DNA of 64,000 bases from assembly GCF_014699035.1 (NCBI RefSeq), contig NZ_JACXAA010000002.1, positions 682,001 to 746,000 on the forward strand. Direction: 5' to 3'. The number at the start of each line of letters is the position of its first letter. Position 1 is the first letter of the stretch. The DNA comes from Spirosoma validum (lineage in GTDB: Bacteria > Bacteroidota > Bacteroidia > Cytophagales > Spirosomataceae). The notes under the pieces were generated by a model that had not been told where the DNA came from, searched no databases, and saw only the letters and a list, made by a program, of their open reading frames with translations. Shown here one piece after another: positions 9,516 to 18,528 of the stretch. Both the position numbers and the translations under genes were made by a program.

Positions 9516-10940
9516 ATGAAATACCTTTTCCTGACTTTGTTGCTCAGTTGGTCTATTACGTCTCAGGCACAAAATGCACGTAATGCTACCGAAGCCCTCC
9601 ACTTCATTAAATTAGGCAATACGTTACGAATGGTTGACAGGCCGCAAGAGGCTGTTGATTTGCTGTTGCGGGCTTTACCTGCTATACAATTAAAGGATTT
9701 CTATCTGGAAGCTGTTTCCTATGAAAACTTAGGCTTTGCCTACAGCGATCTGGATAACAGCCAGACAGCGTTGAGCTATTTTCAGAAAGCGCTTTTCCTG
9801 TACCAAAAATTAAACTATGGGGCCAGCGAAGCCGCTATGCGCCAGCTGATTGGTGAAACGGCTGGTAAAAATCTGTATGCTGGTATCGATGTAGGGGCGT
9901 CGGGGGTTAAGCTAGCTATTTTTCGAACGACCTACGAAAACGGATTTTTCAATAAAGATATCAAAGTGAAACCCCTTGCCCCTAACGTTACGTTGGTATC
10001 GGGTACCGCTCAGTCATTTCAGCTCGGGCAGGAGGTTCTGAAAGCGTATCTTGACTCGATCCGGCACTACAGCATTCCCGCCGATCATATTTACGTAGCG
10101 TTTAGTAGTGGTATCAACGAAACGCTGGGCAAAACACCCACGAAGAAAAAGAAGCTCTACGAACAATTTTCCGCGATCATTGCCAACAGCATGACTGGAG
10201 GAAATAAGTTGCTAATCGATTCGACGCTAACTGCTGCCCGTGAGGCTGAACTGTTCATGATTGGCTCTGTTCCCCGTAAATTATGGCCAACGGCGTCCTG
10301 TGTTGATATAGGAAGCGGTAATACAAAAGGAGGCTATTACGATGCAAACCGTCGATTTCACGCCGTCAGCTGGCCTTTTGGCACAAAAACACTGGCTAAC
10401 CTGATTGATAATAACCAGTCCTTAGCGATCGATGCCTACAAAACAGAAGCGCAACGAGTGATCAGAATGCTTGCGGACACGGCTGTGAATCCCGAATTCA
10501 ATACAAGCAGCCCCGGCCTGCACCAACGTAAAACAGTGGCATTAGGTGGTGGCATTGCCTGGGCGATGGCCGTGTATCTGCATCCTGAGAAAGCCGGAAC
10601 GACCGCCGTCCCCCTGACTGTTGGCGATGTCGATCGATTTGCCAACTTAGCCCTGACCAACTATCAATCGCTGATTCATCCGGATTTGACGAATCTAACG
10701 GACCCAATCGTGCGAAAAAAAGCCGAAGCTGACGTCAATAATGTTCAGAATCAATTTAACGAAAAGCAACTCATTGCGGGCGCTTTGCTGTTACAGACCG
10801 TTTTTCGGGCATACGCGAATACTTCTATTTCGAAGCGATTCGTGTTTATTCGTGATTCTGACATTAGTTGGGTAACGGCTAAGTTTATGGAAACGCTCAA
10901 CCAAAACTACGAACGGGCTATTGCAAAAGGAGCGCGATAA
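9516..10940 (+). CDS. exported TPR protein fused to a Ppx/GppA-like ASKHA domain
   Basis: The 474-residue protein has three parts. Residues 1-19 are a signal peptide ending in TSQAQ. Residues 22-100 carry two or three tetratricopeptide-like helix pairs (for example SYENLGFAYSDLDNSQTALS). From about 120 an ASKHA fold of the Ppx/GppA type follows: phosphate-1 motif DVGASGVK at 125-132, an acidic REAELFMIG segment near 242-250 that resembles the Ppx catalytic-glutamate region, phosphate-2 motif DIGSGNTKGG at 264-273, and an ALGGGIAWA adenosine-type motif near 345. Relatives are cytosolic exopolyphosphatases or (p)ppGpp phosphatases. An export signal on such a fold is unexpected, because the periplasm has no ATP. 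Function is unknown; polyphosphate hydrolysis or a non-catalytic scaffold are options. Confidence 0.75.
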   Translation: MKYLFLTLLLSWSITSQAQNARNATEALHFIKLGNTLRMVDRPQEAVDLLLRALPAIQLKDFYLEAVSYENLGFAYSDLDNSQTALSYFQKALFLYQKLNYGASEAAMRQLIGETAGKNLYAGIDVGASGVKLAIFRTTYENGFFNKDIKVKPLAPNVTLVSGTAQSFQLGQEVLKAYLDSIRHYSIPADHIYVAFSSGINETLGKTPTKKKKLYEQFSAIIANSMTGGNKLLIDSTLTAAREAELFMIGSVPRKLWPTASCVDIGSGNTKGGYYDANRRFHAVSWPFGTKTLANLIDNNQSLAIDAYKTEAQRVIRMLADTAVNPEFNTSSPGLHQRKTVALGGGIAWAMAVYLHPEKAGTTAVPLTVGDVDRFANLALTNYQSLIHPDLTNLTDPIVRKKAEADVNNVQNQFNEKQLIAGALLLQTVFRAYANTSISKRFVFIRDSDISWVTAKFMETLNQNYERAIAKGAR

Positions 10941-10949
10941 ACCAACTGC

Positions 10950-12125
10950 TCACGCTATTTTTTCTCCTGATGCCCAGACCGCTTTTGTCTGCAATGACTT
11001 ATCGGTCTGAACCAGATTCGCTACGTAGCCCGGCTTGATTTTGCCCAACTGATCACCTAAACCGATAATTTCGGCCGGAATGACCGACGCCATCCGAAGG
11101 GCATTATTCAGCGGGATACCGGCCTGTTCAACCGCAATCCGGACGCAGTCGATCAACGTAATGGCTGATCCCGCCAGGTTCCCCTCATTATTAATGTAGC
11201 GTCCCGGCCTGGATGGGTCTGGCCCATTCGGATCCGGTTCGAAATGGACGACAAATTGTTCCAGCGTGAAATCAGGTCGGGGTGGGTTGGCGAATAAAGC
11301 ATCCGAAATCAGGAACAGGCGCTCACCAAGCAACCGGTAGGCAATGCGGATACTTGTAGGATTACAATGGTAGCTGTCGGCTATGATGCTGGACCGGACA
11401 TGTGGGTGATCGAATACAGCGCCGACAATCCCCGGTTCGCGACTCTCAAAACCGCGCATTGCATTGTACAGGTGCGTTGCCAGCGGAATTCCGTCGTTGA
11501 AAGCGGCTGTAGCCTGCTGATACGTAGCATTGCTATGCCCCAGTGAAAGCAATGTGTTGGCGTGCTTTAGAGTTTTGATCTTTTGGAATTGTTCGGGTGT
11601 CAGGATTTCGGGGGCCAGCGTCAAAATTCGGATAATGTCTGCATTTGTGCTGAATAAGGTTTCCAGTTCGCCTTCCGCGGGCGGTCGTACGTAAGCCATA
11701 CTGTGCGCCCCTCGTTTGATGGGATTGAAATACGGCCCTTCAATATGAATGCCCGGCACGCCAAATGGATTCTCGTTACGTACCGTCGCTACAGCCGCCA
11801 TCGACTGTTGCATGACCTCGAGCGAAGTAGAATGAATGGTAGGCAGGAGCGTTGTCGTGCCGTTTCGAGCGTGGGAGTCGTAAATATGACGTACCGTATC
11901 GGGAGTAGGCTGATCGTTTAAGAATAAATGTGAACCACCATATAACTGAAGATCAACCAGTCCGGAAATAAGATAATCGCCATTGATATCAACAACGGTT
12001 TCGTCGTCCGGACCTGTAAATGTTGCCGTTGTGATTTCCTGAATTCGGCCGTTGTCGATACGTACTGACGCATTCGGAAGCCATTCTTCACCGGTAAAGA
12101 CGGTAGCATTGATAAACTGATTCAT
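10950..12125 (-). CDS. nagA: N-acetylglucosamine-6-phosphate deacetylase
   Basis: NagA removes the acetyl group from GlcNAc-6-phosphate in the cytosol, feeding amino sugars from peptidoglycan or chitin into glycolysis. The amidohydrolase motifs are present in order: GLVDLQLYGG, HIEGPYF (metal-binding Glu), LGHSNA, THLYNAM, and LISDAL with the catalytic Asp. I start at the ATG at 12125 (MNQFINATVF), giving 391 residues; an ATG five codons earlier is possible. The gene ends nine bases from the end of the convergent TPR/ASKHA gene. No nagB or PTS gene lies nearby. Its start faces that of aroA across a short gap. Confidence 0.94.
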   Translation of the reverse strand: MNQFINATVFTGEEWLPNASVRIDNGRIQEITTATFTGPDDETVVDINGDYLISGLVDLQLYGGSHLFLNDQPTPDTVRHIYDSHARNGTTTLLPTIHSTSLEVMQQSMAAVATVRNENPFGVPGIHIEGPYFNPIKRGAHSMAYVRPPAEGELETLFSTNADIIRILTLAPEILTPEQFQKIKTLKHANTLLSLGHSNATYQQATAAFNDGIPLATHLYNAMRGFESREPGIVGAVFDHPHVRSSIIADSYHCNPTSIRIAYRLLGERLFLISDALFANPPRPDFTLEQFVVHFEPDPNGPDPSRPGRYINNEGNLAGSAITLIDCVRIAVEQAGIPLNNALRMASVIPAEIIGLGDQLGKIKPGYVANLVQTDKSLQTKAVWASGEKIA

Positions 12126-12233
12126 GGAAGGAAATGGCATTTACACCACGTAGTAAGCTAATTATGGCCGGAATGTAGCCGATTTTTCGTTTTTTTGCGA
12201 ACGATTTCGTGCCAGTACCTATCTATTTATCTC

Positions 12234-13538
12234 TTGAACGCCGTTCGTTTACTCCCCCTCGCTACGCTGACGCAGCCTGGTATTATTCAGGCCACGATTC
12301 CATTGGCTTCTTCTAAAAGTGAAAGCAACCGCGCGCTGATTATTGATGCGTTAACTGGTTTTCGCTGTGACCTGCAAAATCTCTCGACCGCCCGCGATAC
12401 ACAAACCATGATCCGGCTGCTGAAGTCCGACGTCCAGTACGTCGGCGGACCGGCTGGACCGGAAACCGCAGACGTACTGGACGCCGGTACAACCATGCGG
12501 TTTTTAACCGCTTATTTCGCCGTGACAGGGCAGCAGAAGATCATGACGGGTACCCCGCGTATGTGCGAACGGCCTATTGGGATTCTGGTTGATGCGCTAC
12601 GTGCCCTGGGCGCTGACATTACGTATCTGAAAAAAGAAGGTTACCCACCTTTGCAGCTTAATGGTTTTCAAGCTGCTGAAACCAATCGGGTAAGCATCCG
12701 GGGTGACGTAAGCAGCCAATATATTTCGGCCCTGCTGATGATTGCGCCCGTTTTGCCTAACGGTCTTACGCTGGAGTTGACGGGCGCTCTTGGCTCACGG
12801 CCCTACATTGAAATGACGCTGGAGCAAATGATTTATTTTGGCGCCCATGTTCAGGCCGATTGGGTGAATAAAATAATTACGGTGGGAGCGAAGCCTTATA
12901 CGCCAAAGTCCTATGCTATCGAATCCGATTGGTCGGGAGCAAGTTATTGGTACAGCGTGGCGGCTCTGGCGAAAGACGAAACGGCTGAACTGAATCTGCT
13001 GGGTCTAAAAGCCAAATCCTTACAGGGCGATAGCGCTATTGTTGACATCATGCGCCCGCTGGGTGTCGAGAGCACATTTACGGATGCGGGCGTTCGTCTG
13101 ACCAAGCGCCCCGCTGAACCGTCGCTGGCCTGGGATTTCACGGACTGCCCGGATTTAGCCCAGACCGTGGCCGTTTGTGCCGCTGTGAACGGAGTGAAGT
13201 TAACGCTGACAGGCATCGAAAGTCTGAAAATTAAAGAAACGGACCGAGTGGCTGCCTTGCAGACTGAATTACAGAAAATAGGAGCTGAGTTGATCGAAAC
13301 CGAGCCAAATCATCGCTATGAGGTTCGACAGCTCAATGCTAAACCGAAAGGACCAGCTCGCATTGCTACGTATGATGATCACCGGATGGCGATGGCTTTT
13401 GCTCCCGTGGCCATGCAGGAAGAGATCATCGTTGAAGAGCCAGGCGTTGTGGCCAAATCATATCCTAGTTTCTGGGACGATATGGCGCAGGTTGCTATAG
13501 TGGATATGATACAAGAAGAGCCAAGAGTTAAAGAGTGA
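12234..13538 (+). CDS. aroA: 3-phosphoshikimate 1-carboxyvinyltransferase (EPSP synthase)
   Basis: AroA joins shikimate-3-phosphate and phosphoenolpyruvate in aromatic amino-acid synthesis. Family motifs are clear: ASSKSESNRALI (substrate binding), DAGTTMRF in place of the common NAGTAMR, GTPRMCERPIG, GDVSSQYISALL, KETDRVAALQTEL and TYDDHRMAMAFA. The frame opens at 12162 after an in-frame stop and contains no ATG before the conserved core. The likely start is TTG at 12234, giving LNAVRLLPLATLTQPG and 434 residues; another TTG at 12195 would add 13 codons. The weak start may reduce translation. A coiled-coil gene follows after 14 bases. Confidence 0.93.
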   Translation: MNAVRLLPLATLTQPGIIQATIPLASSKSESNRALIIDALTGFRCDLQNLSTARDTQTMIRLLKSDVQYVGGPAGPETADVLDAGTTMRFLTAYFAVTGQQKIMTGTPRMCERPIGILVDALRALGADITYLKKEGYPPLQLNGFQAAETNRVSIRGDVSSQYISALLMIAPVLPNGLTLELTGALGSRPYIEMTLEQMIYFGAHVQADWVNKIITVGAKPYTPKSYAIESDWSGASYWYSVAALAKDETAELNLLGLKAKSLQGDSAIVDIMRPLGVESTFTDAGVRLTKRPAEPSLAWDFTDCPDLAQTVAVCAAVNGVKLTLTGIESLKIKETDRVAALQTELQKIGAELIETEPNHRYEVRQLNAKPKGPARIATYDDHRMAMAFAPVAMQEEIIVEEPGVVAKSYPSFWDDMAQVAIVDMIQEEPRVKE

Positions 13539-13552
13539 ATATTGTAACCTAA

Positions 13553-13942
13553 ATGGATAATCATTATATTCGCTCCATGACACCTGATCGCCGACTTGAC
13601 CAACTAGAGCCTTTAATGGCTGACTCGCTTCAAAAAATTGACCGACTGATTGAAGGACAGGGCCAAATTATTGAAATAGCTACGCGTGCTGACCAGAAAG
13701 CAGATATGACTGCAAAAGGAATAGCTGAGTTGACTGTATTGACGCAAAAGCAATTTGACGAATTAAGAGTTGGGCAGAATGAGATACGACTCAAGCAAGA
13801 AAGTTTTGACACTAATTTAGGTGATTTTAGAGCTAGCCTGGACGAACTAAAAATTAATCAGGAAGAGCTGAAAGTCACCCAAGAGAAGTTGATGACTGGG
13901 CAGGAGCTTATTCTACAAATTTTACGAGAGAAACTCCCTTGA
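13553..13942 (+). CDS. small coiled-coil protein of unknown function
   Basis: The 129-residue product is almost entirely polar helix. Heptad-like spacing of Leu, Ile and Val runs from about residue 20 to the end (for example DELKINQEELKVTQEKL), so a long coiled coil is expected. There is no signal peptide, membrane segment or catalytic motif. Met9 (MTPDRRLDQLEPL, at 13577) is an alternative start. It follows aroA after 14 bases and may be co-transcribed. Comparable small Cytophagales proteins are annotated only as hypothetical, so I assign no function. Confidence 0.65.
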   Translation: MDNHYIRSMTPDRRLDQLEPLMADSLQKIDRLIEGQGQIIEIATRADQKADMTAKGIAELTVLTQKQFDELRVGQNEIRLKQESFDTNLGDFRASLDELKINQEELKVTQEKLMTGQELILQILREKLP

Positions 13943-14069
13943 AACAGCTTTCGTGAGGTAACCCACTTGTTATCGTCGTTCGGATGGCCTATGGGATTGA
14001 AAGCTCATCGTGAACAAGTAAAGATGGTCTTACTGTATCACAACGAATTAGGGCTAAAATGGTCCGATG

Positions 14070-14984
14070 TCAAAGAAGATGTTTAGCCTCATGCTGTCGT
14101 CCGTAAATGTATCGTAACGCAATTCCGAACCCCCAACCTGTGCCGTCTGCTGTCATGGTCGCTTTCGTTTCGGAAGTGCTGTTAATGGTATAAGTCAGCT
14201 CAGAACGTAGCGCCGTGCCCAGGCCCCAATAGGTACGGGCGTAAGCCCCTAATTCCAAAAAGGAAGAAAGACGGACGGCATACTCAACGCCGACTTCGGC
14301 GAGGCCCGTAAGACGATTAGGGGCTGTGGCGCTGTTAGTAAGCCGTAACGTATCTGTGCGGCTCCCCCGACTGCGAGAGCTGTACCCAATCAGCCGAAAA
14401 TTGTCCATTTGTCCATTTCCATTCGGGATAAACCAGGCACCGGCCGTAAGCCAGAATCCTGTGCCGTTGGCAGAACGACTACCTAATCCAATCCGTCGTT
14501 TCAACCGTAACGGAATGCCATAGCCACTGTTCTGATAATTGAAATCCAGTGGATTCTGACCATTCGCGATCTTAATACTCAGATGAATCGGTGAGCGGCT
14601 ATAACCAGTTTCGATTCCCCAACAGTTTCGATACGTATAACCCAACAAAATACTCCAGACGGCTTTTGTCTGAGTTGGATTACTCACCAGGCTGTTAAAC
14701 GTGTTACTTAGTGTACTGATATCGCTTCGGAAGCCGCCTTCAGCTCCTGCGTACCACGTCTGCATTTCTTTAAACTCATCAATCAGTTGATGATCAGCCC
14801 GACGACGGCCAACTGGTTGGTCCGCATTAAGCTGGTAGTACCCGGAGCGCTGGTCGGGATCGGCCGTTAGCACTGGCCGTCGTTGTGAAGGAAGCGTATA
14901 ATAATTAGTATCACTGACGATCTCCTGCGCCCGTGTTGACAGGGATAAGGCCAGAAAAAAGAGAAAAATGGAGACGTGTTTCAT
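14070..14984 (-). CDS. predicted outer-membrane beta-barrel protein
   Basis: The ATG at 14984 gives MKHVSIFLFFLALSLSTRAQE, a good signal peptide; 11 upstream codons in frame look non-coding. The mature part (about 283 residues) has repeated aromatic and glycine-rich strands (LLGYTYRNCWGIETGYS; WGFGIALRYIYG), typical of small outer-membrane barrels with 8-12 strands. The N-terminal mature region is hydrophilic and rich in arginine. No enzymatic motif is visible. It stands alone on the minus strand, converging with the coiled-coil gene. Substrate and role are unknown. Confidence 0.75.
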   Translation of the reverse strand: MKHVSIFLFFLALSLSTRAQEIVSDTNYYTLPSQRRPVLTADPDQRSGYYQLNADQPVGRRRADHQLIDEFKEMQTWYAGAEGGFRSDISTLSNTFNSLVSNPTQTKAVWSILLGYTYRNCWGIETGYSRSPIHLSIKIANGQNPLDFNYQNSGYGIPLRLKRRIGLGSRSANGTGFWLTAGAWFIPNGNGQMDNFRLIGYSSRSRGSRTDTLRLTNSATAPNRLTGLAEVGVEYAVRLSSFLELGAYARTYWGLGTALRSELTYTINSTSETKATMTADGTGWGFGIALRYIYGRQHEAKHLL

Positions 14985-15500
14985 AGTAGAAAGCTGATCT
15001 AATCGAAACATAGACAAGGCTAAACCAATTACGCAAACTTTCTCAGTAGCGTTGCGGTCAGGGTGAAGATCCCGGACTGTGTGTCAACAACCTCATCAGA
15101 AAAAAGTTAGGTACCATCAGCGTTGACCAGAGCGATTCAGTTCAGAGGGGCAGGACTTCCGTTATATCCGTTGCTCTATGTTGCCTGTGCGGACTCGATA
15201 CTATGTTACTTTACCTATCGGTTTCAGTTTTGCAACAGGTTTCCCTCGTCAGCAAGTCGTTGATCAGTCATGTTATTGTTATTATGACTGATTTAATACC
15301 CTGCCAAAGATGCCGAAGGAGGCCGAACCAGTGGATGAGAAAATAACCGAGGAACGAATCGGAAATGGTACGTAGCACCTGCCTACTTCAACGCTTCAAC
15401 TTATTTTTTCGTAATTGGTCACTTGAATTGCGTAGTTTGTCAGCGCCGGTCAGGCGGGTAAGCCTGACCTTTGTCGTGTACTTTTTAAGGCACAAACGTC
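14985..15500. other. 516-bp intergenic region before the epimerase gene
   Basis: This divergent gap should hold promoters for the barrel gene (minus) and the epimerase gene (plus). It contains an 8-bp hairpin (15448-15455 with 15462-15469) followed by a T-rich stretch about 30 bases before the epimerase start, which could be an attenuator. I found no gene or RNA. Confidence 0.4.
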
Positions 15501-16550
15501 ATGAACACGACCTTCGATAAAAATCCGTTTCAAATACTTGTCCTGGGCGCAACCGGTAGTATCGGCTACGCTGTAACCGCTAACCTGCTCGCCCGCCGAT
15601 TGCCCGTCACGATACTCGTTCGTAACCGAGCTAAAGCCGAAGCTTTGTTTTCTGAACAATCTACGCTCACCATCGTAGAGGGCGATGTACAGGATTCCGC
15701 GTTACTTAGTCGAATTTCAGCCGATAAGGATTTTATTTTCCACGGGATCAATTATCCTTACAATCAGTGGTTCGGCAACATGGATACCGCTACGCAGAAA
15801 ATAATTGACGCGGCTGCGCAAAATCAAGCTACCATTGTGCTTCCCGGCAATGTCTACAATTTCGGAAATACAAAAGAGCCGATTCGGGAAGATAGTCGGC
15901 CAAACCCATGCTCCCGAAAAGGTCGGCTGCGCGTCGAAATAGAGGCTATGCTGGAAAACGCGGCTACTACCGGACGATGCCGCGTCGTGAATGTTCGGCT
16001 CCCCGATTTCTGGGGACCAAACGTACTAAATGAAGGAATAAAACCTATTTTCGAAAATGCCCTGACAGGAAAGGCACTGCCGTGGATTGTAAACGCCGAT
16101 ATTCCGCATCAGAGCGTCTACACGAAAGATGCCGCCGAAATTATTGCTCGGCTAATGGTACGCGAATGGGCTGAACGAACTCAGTCTGAAGCAAGTTCAG
16201 CTGCCTATCAAGTCTGGAATTACGGAGGAACAACCGTAGCATCGATGCGGGCCTGGTTTGAACAGATAACAGCGCTGACCGGAAAACCGCTGAAAGTTCA
16301 GGTGTATAGCCGCCTTGTGATTAGTGTTTTGGGACTATTCATGCCCGTACTTCGTGAGGTTAAAGAGATGCTCTACCTCTATGACAATACAATTGTGCTG
16401 GATGACAGCAACGTGTTAGCCTTATTTCCCGATTTCGAACCGACACCCATGAACCAGGCACTGACCGAAACCCTGACCTGGTTTGCCGAGCACCAACTGA
16501 AACAGTCATTTACACCAACGATTCCGGTAAACAAAATTGCACTGGCTTAA
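15501..16550 (+). CDS. NAD(P)-dependent epimerase/dehydratase-like protein (extended SDR family)
   Basis: The protein is an atypical or extended short-chain dehydrogenase. The Rossmann dinucleotide motif is ILVLGATGSIGYAV near residues 12-25, and the following basic loop (RNRAKAEA) suggests preference for NADP. An Asp of the GDVQD segment follows. The usual YxxxK catalytic pair is not obvious, so it may be a dehydratase-like or regulatory member, or act on a quinone or sugar nucleotide. Length is 349 residues with no signal peptide, so it is cytosolic. The start at 15501 is the first ATG after the leader. The DUF4260 gene follows after 60 bases. Substrate unknown. Confidence 0.8.
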   Translation: MNTTFDKNPFQILVLGATGSIGYAVTANLLARRLPVTILVRNRAKAEALFSEQSTLTIVEGDVQDSALLSRISADKDFIFHGINYPYNQWFGNMDTATQKIIDAAAQNQATIVLPGNVYNFGNTKEPIREDSRPNPCSRKGRLRVEIEAMLENAATTGRCRVVNVRLPDFWGPNVLNEGIKPIFENALTGKALPWIVNADIPHQSVYTKDAAEIIARLMVREWAERTQSEASSAAYQVWNYGGTTVASMRAWFEQITALTGKPLKVQVYSRLVISVLGLFMPVLREVKEMLYLYDNTIVLDDSNVLALFPDFEPTPMNQALTETLTWFAEHQLKQSFTPTIPVNKIALA

Positions 16551-16610
16551 GAATCTATAAATCGTTTCCTGATCGAGCTAACGGTTGGGAGATTAAAAAA
16601 TAACCATTCG

Positions 16611-16955
16611 ATGAAAACGCTATTGAAAACCGAAGAACTGATTCAATTTCTAGGAGCTATTTACCTGTTCTCCCGGCTGAATTTTGCCTGGTGGTGGTTT
16701 CCTGCGCTGATCCTGTTACCCGACCTGAGTATGATTGGTTACGTAGTGAATCCGGCCGTTGGAGCGGTGCTGTACAACCTCGTTCATCACAAAGGATTGG
16801 GCATCGTGATTGGCCTGTTGGGTCTGATGACGGGTAACCAGAACCTGATGTTAGTGGGTATTATTCTTTTCGCCCATTCGAGCATGGACCGTACGCTGGG
16901 GTACGGCCTGAAATACTTCGATAGTTTCAAGCATACCAGCCTGGAAAATTTATGA
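16611..16955 (+). CDS. DUF4260 family small membrane protein
   Basis: The 114-residue product has about four hydrophobic segments and the family ending AHSSMDRTLGYGLKYFD. DUF4260 proteins are inner-membrane proteins of unknown function found in many bacteria. Polar helical ends lie before the first segment. It follows the epimerase-like gene by 60 bases and may share its transcript. The stop codon lies inside the left arm of a 19-bp inverted repeat that separates it from the convergent fucosidase gene. Confidence 0.85.
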   Translation: MKTLLKTEELIQFLGAIYLFSRLNFAWWWFPALILLPDLSMIGYVVNPAVGAVLYNLVHHKGLGIVIGLLGLMTGNQNLMLVGIILFAHSSMDRTLGYGLKYFDSFKHTSLENL

Positions 16956-17028
16956 CTGCTGATGGCAGACGTATGATTTGCTAAGCTCATATTTATCAAA
17001 CCTACATCCGCCATCAGCAGTCATAAAT
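16948..17028. terminator. 19-bp inverted repeat between convergent genes
   Basis: Bases 16948-16966 and 17010-17028 are perfect reverse complements around a 43-base loop. The arms reach into the ends of both convergent genes. The long loop is unusual for an intrinsic terminator, but the position fits one. Confidence 0.5.
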
Positions 17029-18467
17029 CAACTGATTTTAAGAACCCACACCGGTTGCCCGGCGAGTTGCTGCCGGATCTTTTCGGGAATCGTTACGTTC
17101 AGACCACCACTCGTCTTTGTGGCTTTCAGAACCTGCGACGTTCCCAAAACCGTTACGTTCGGTTTAGCTGACGTATTGAGCGCTGGCAGCGATAAACTGG
17201 CCGGAATTTGTTGTTCTGACTCTTTAGGCAAATACGAAGCGTAAACCGATTTACCATTCGATGTGAAGGCCCATTGGCCCTGGCGGTAAGGGGCTAACGG
17301 TTTGGTATTATAGATCGATTCGCCATTGACAGTCACCCATTTGCCAATTTCCGCCAGTCGCTGATACGCTTCTTCGTGCCACTCGCCATCAGGACCGGGG
17401 GCAACGTTGAGTAATAAGTTCCCGTTTTTAGCGACGATATCGACCAGCGTCTGCACCCACTTTCGGGCAGATTTGTAATTCTCCTTGGGAACGTATGACC
17501 AGCTATTGCCCATCGTCATACAGCTTTCCCAGGGAATGGGCATGTAATGATCAGGAATGGATTGCTCGGGTGTTACGTAGTTCTCAAACTCACCCGTTAC
17601 GGTACGGTCAACTACGAGCAGGCCAGGCTGTTTCTGACGCGCCGAAGCCGCAATACGCGCCATGTCAATGTCCTGATTATAGGGAATGGTACGCTGCCAG
17701 CTGATGGTCGAGTCGATGGTGCTGAAGGGACGTACCCAACCGCCGTCGAGCCAGAGGATATCAATCTTGCCGTAATCTGTCATCAACTCCTGAATCTGGT
17801 TGTAGGTGAAATCGCTGAATTTCTTCCAGTGTTCGGGGTATTTCTTTGGATCGTAGCTGACGTTCCGGTCTTTGGGTGGGAAATAGGGCCACCAGTAATG
17901 TTCGGTATGCCAGTCGGGTTTGGAGAAGTACGTACCGACCATAAATCCCTGCTGCCGGAAAGCCCCCAGAATTTCTTTCGTTACGTTGCTGCGTGGATTG
18001 GACGAGAATGGCGTCTTTTTATCGGTGATTTTGTAATCGGTCTGCTTGGTATCGAACATGCAGAAGCCATCATGATGCTTGGTCGTGAAAATCATGTACT
18101 TCATCCCGGCTTTCTTCGCGGCATCGGCCCAGCGTTCCGGATTGAATTTCACCGGATTGAACGTCGTCTGGAGATTTTCGTACGCCTTTTTATACTCGTA
18201 CCAATTGGCTGCATACGGGCCTCTGCGTTCGCACCAGCCTTCATCTTCCGGACAAAGCGACCACGATTCCACAATACCCCATTCGCTATACGTACCCCAG
18301 TGCATCAGCAGGCCAAACTTAATATCCTGCCAGTTCTGAAGTTTTTGTTTGACTTGCTCGTCTTTTGGCCAGACGTATTTATCGTGCTTCTGCTCCGAAT
18401 GTTGCTGGGCAACTATTGGAGTAGAAAGTAGTAGACTGATAAGGAGATGGGTAAGCTCTTTTTTCAT
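17028..18467 (-). CDS. alpha-L-fucosidase, glycoside hydrolase family 29
   Basis: GH29 enzymes release terminal alpha-linked L-fucose by a retaining mechanism. The ATG at 18467 gives a signal peptide (MKKELTHLLISLLLSTPIVAQ), so the enzyme is periplasmic or secreted; the frame continues upstream but without signal-peptide character. Length is 479 residues. Family motifs are KFGLLMHWGTYSEWG, the TTKHHDGFCMFD block at 128-139 and ILWLDGGW, where Asp241 is the likely nucleophile. A C-terminal beta-sandwich begins near 390. No fucose transport or catabolism gene lies beside it. The AraC regulator lies upstream on the same strand and might control it. Confidence 0.93.
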   Translation of the reverse strand: MKKELTHLLISLLLSTPIVAQQHSEQKHDKYVWPKDEQVKQKLQNWQDIKFGLLMHWGTYSEWGIVESWSLCPEDEGWCERRGPYAANWYEYKKAYENLQTTFNPVKFNPERWADAAKKAGMKYMIFTTKHHDGFCMFDTKQTDYKITDKKTPFSSNPRSNVTKEILGAFRQQGFMVGTYFSKPDWHTEHYWWPYFPPKDRNVSYDPKKYPEHWKKFSDFTYNQIQELMTDYGKIDILWLDGGWVRPFSTIDSTISWQRTIPYNQDIDMARIAASARQKQPGLLVVDRTVTGEFENYVTPEQSIPDHYMPIPWESCMTMGNSWSYVPKENYKSARKWVQTLVDIVAKNGNLLLNVAPGPDGEWHEEAYQRLAEIGKWVTVNGESIYNTKPLAPYRQGQWAFTSNGKSVYASYLPKESEQQIPASLSLPALNTSAKPNVTVLGTSQVLKATKTSGGLNVTIPEKIRQQLAGQPVWVLKIS

Positions 18468-18499
18468 TGAATAGGTTATATATGATTGAGACAGTAAAG

Positions 18500-18524
18500 G
18501 TACCACGGGTTTAACCCGTAGTAC
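18500..18524. repeat. single REP-like palindrome unit
   Basis: Twelve-base arms (18500-18511 and 18513-18524) pair with one mismatch around one base. The outer GTACCACGG edge matches the arms of the larger element at 32278-32344. It lies between the AraC gene and the fucosidase gene. Confidence 0.6.
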
Positions 18525-18528
18525 TTGG

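Noticed and set aside
13943..14089. In-frame continuation of about 48 codons after the coiled-coil stop codon
   Set aside because: The translation has no resemblance to the coiled coil and overlaps the end of a convergent gene, so stop-codon readthrough or a remnant gene is not supported.
17547..18431. 294-residue plus-strand frame opposite the fucosidase
   Set aside because: It is antisense to a well-supported GH29 gene and has no recognised domain.
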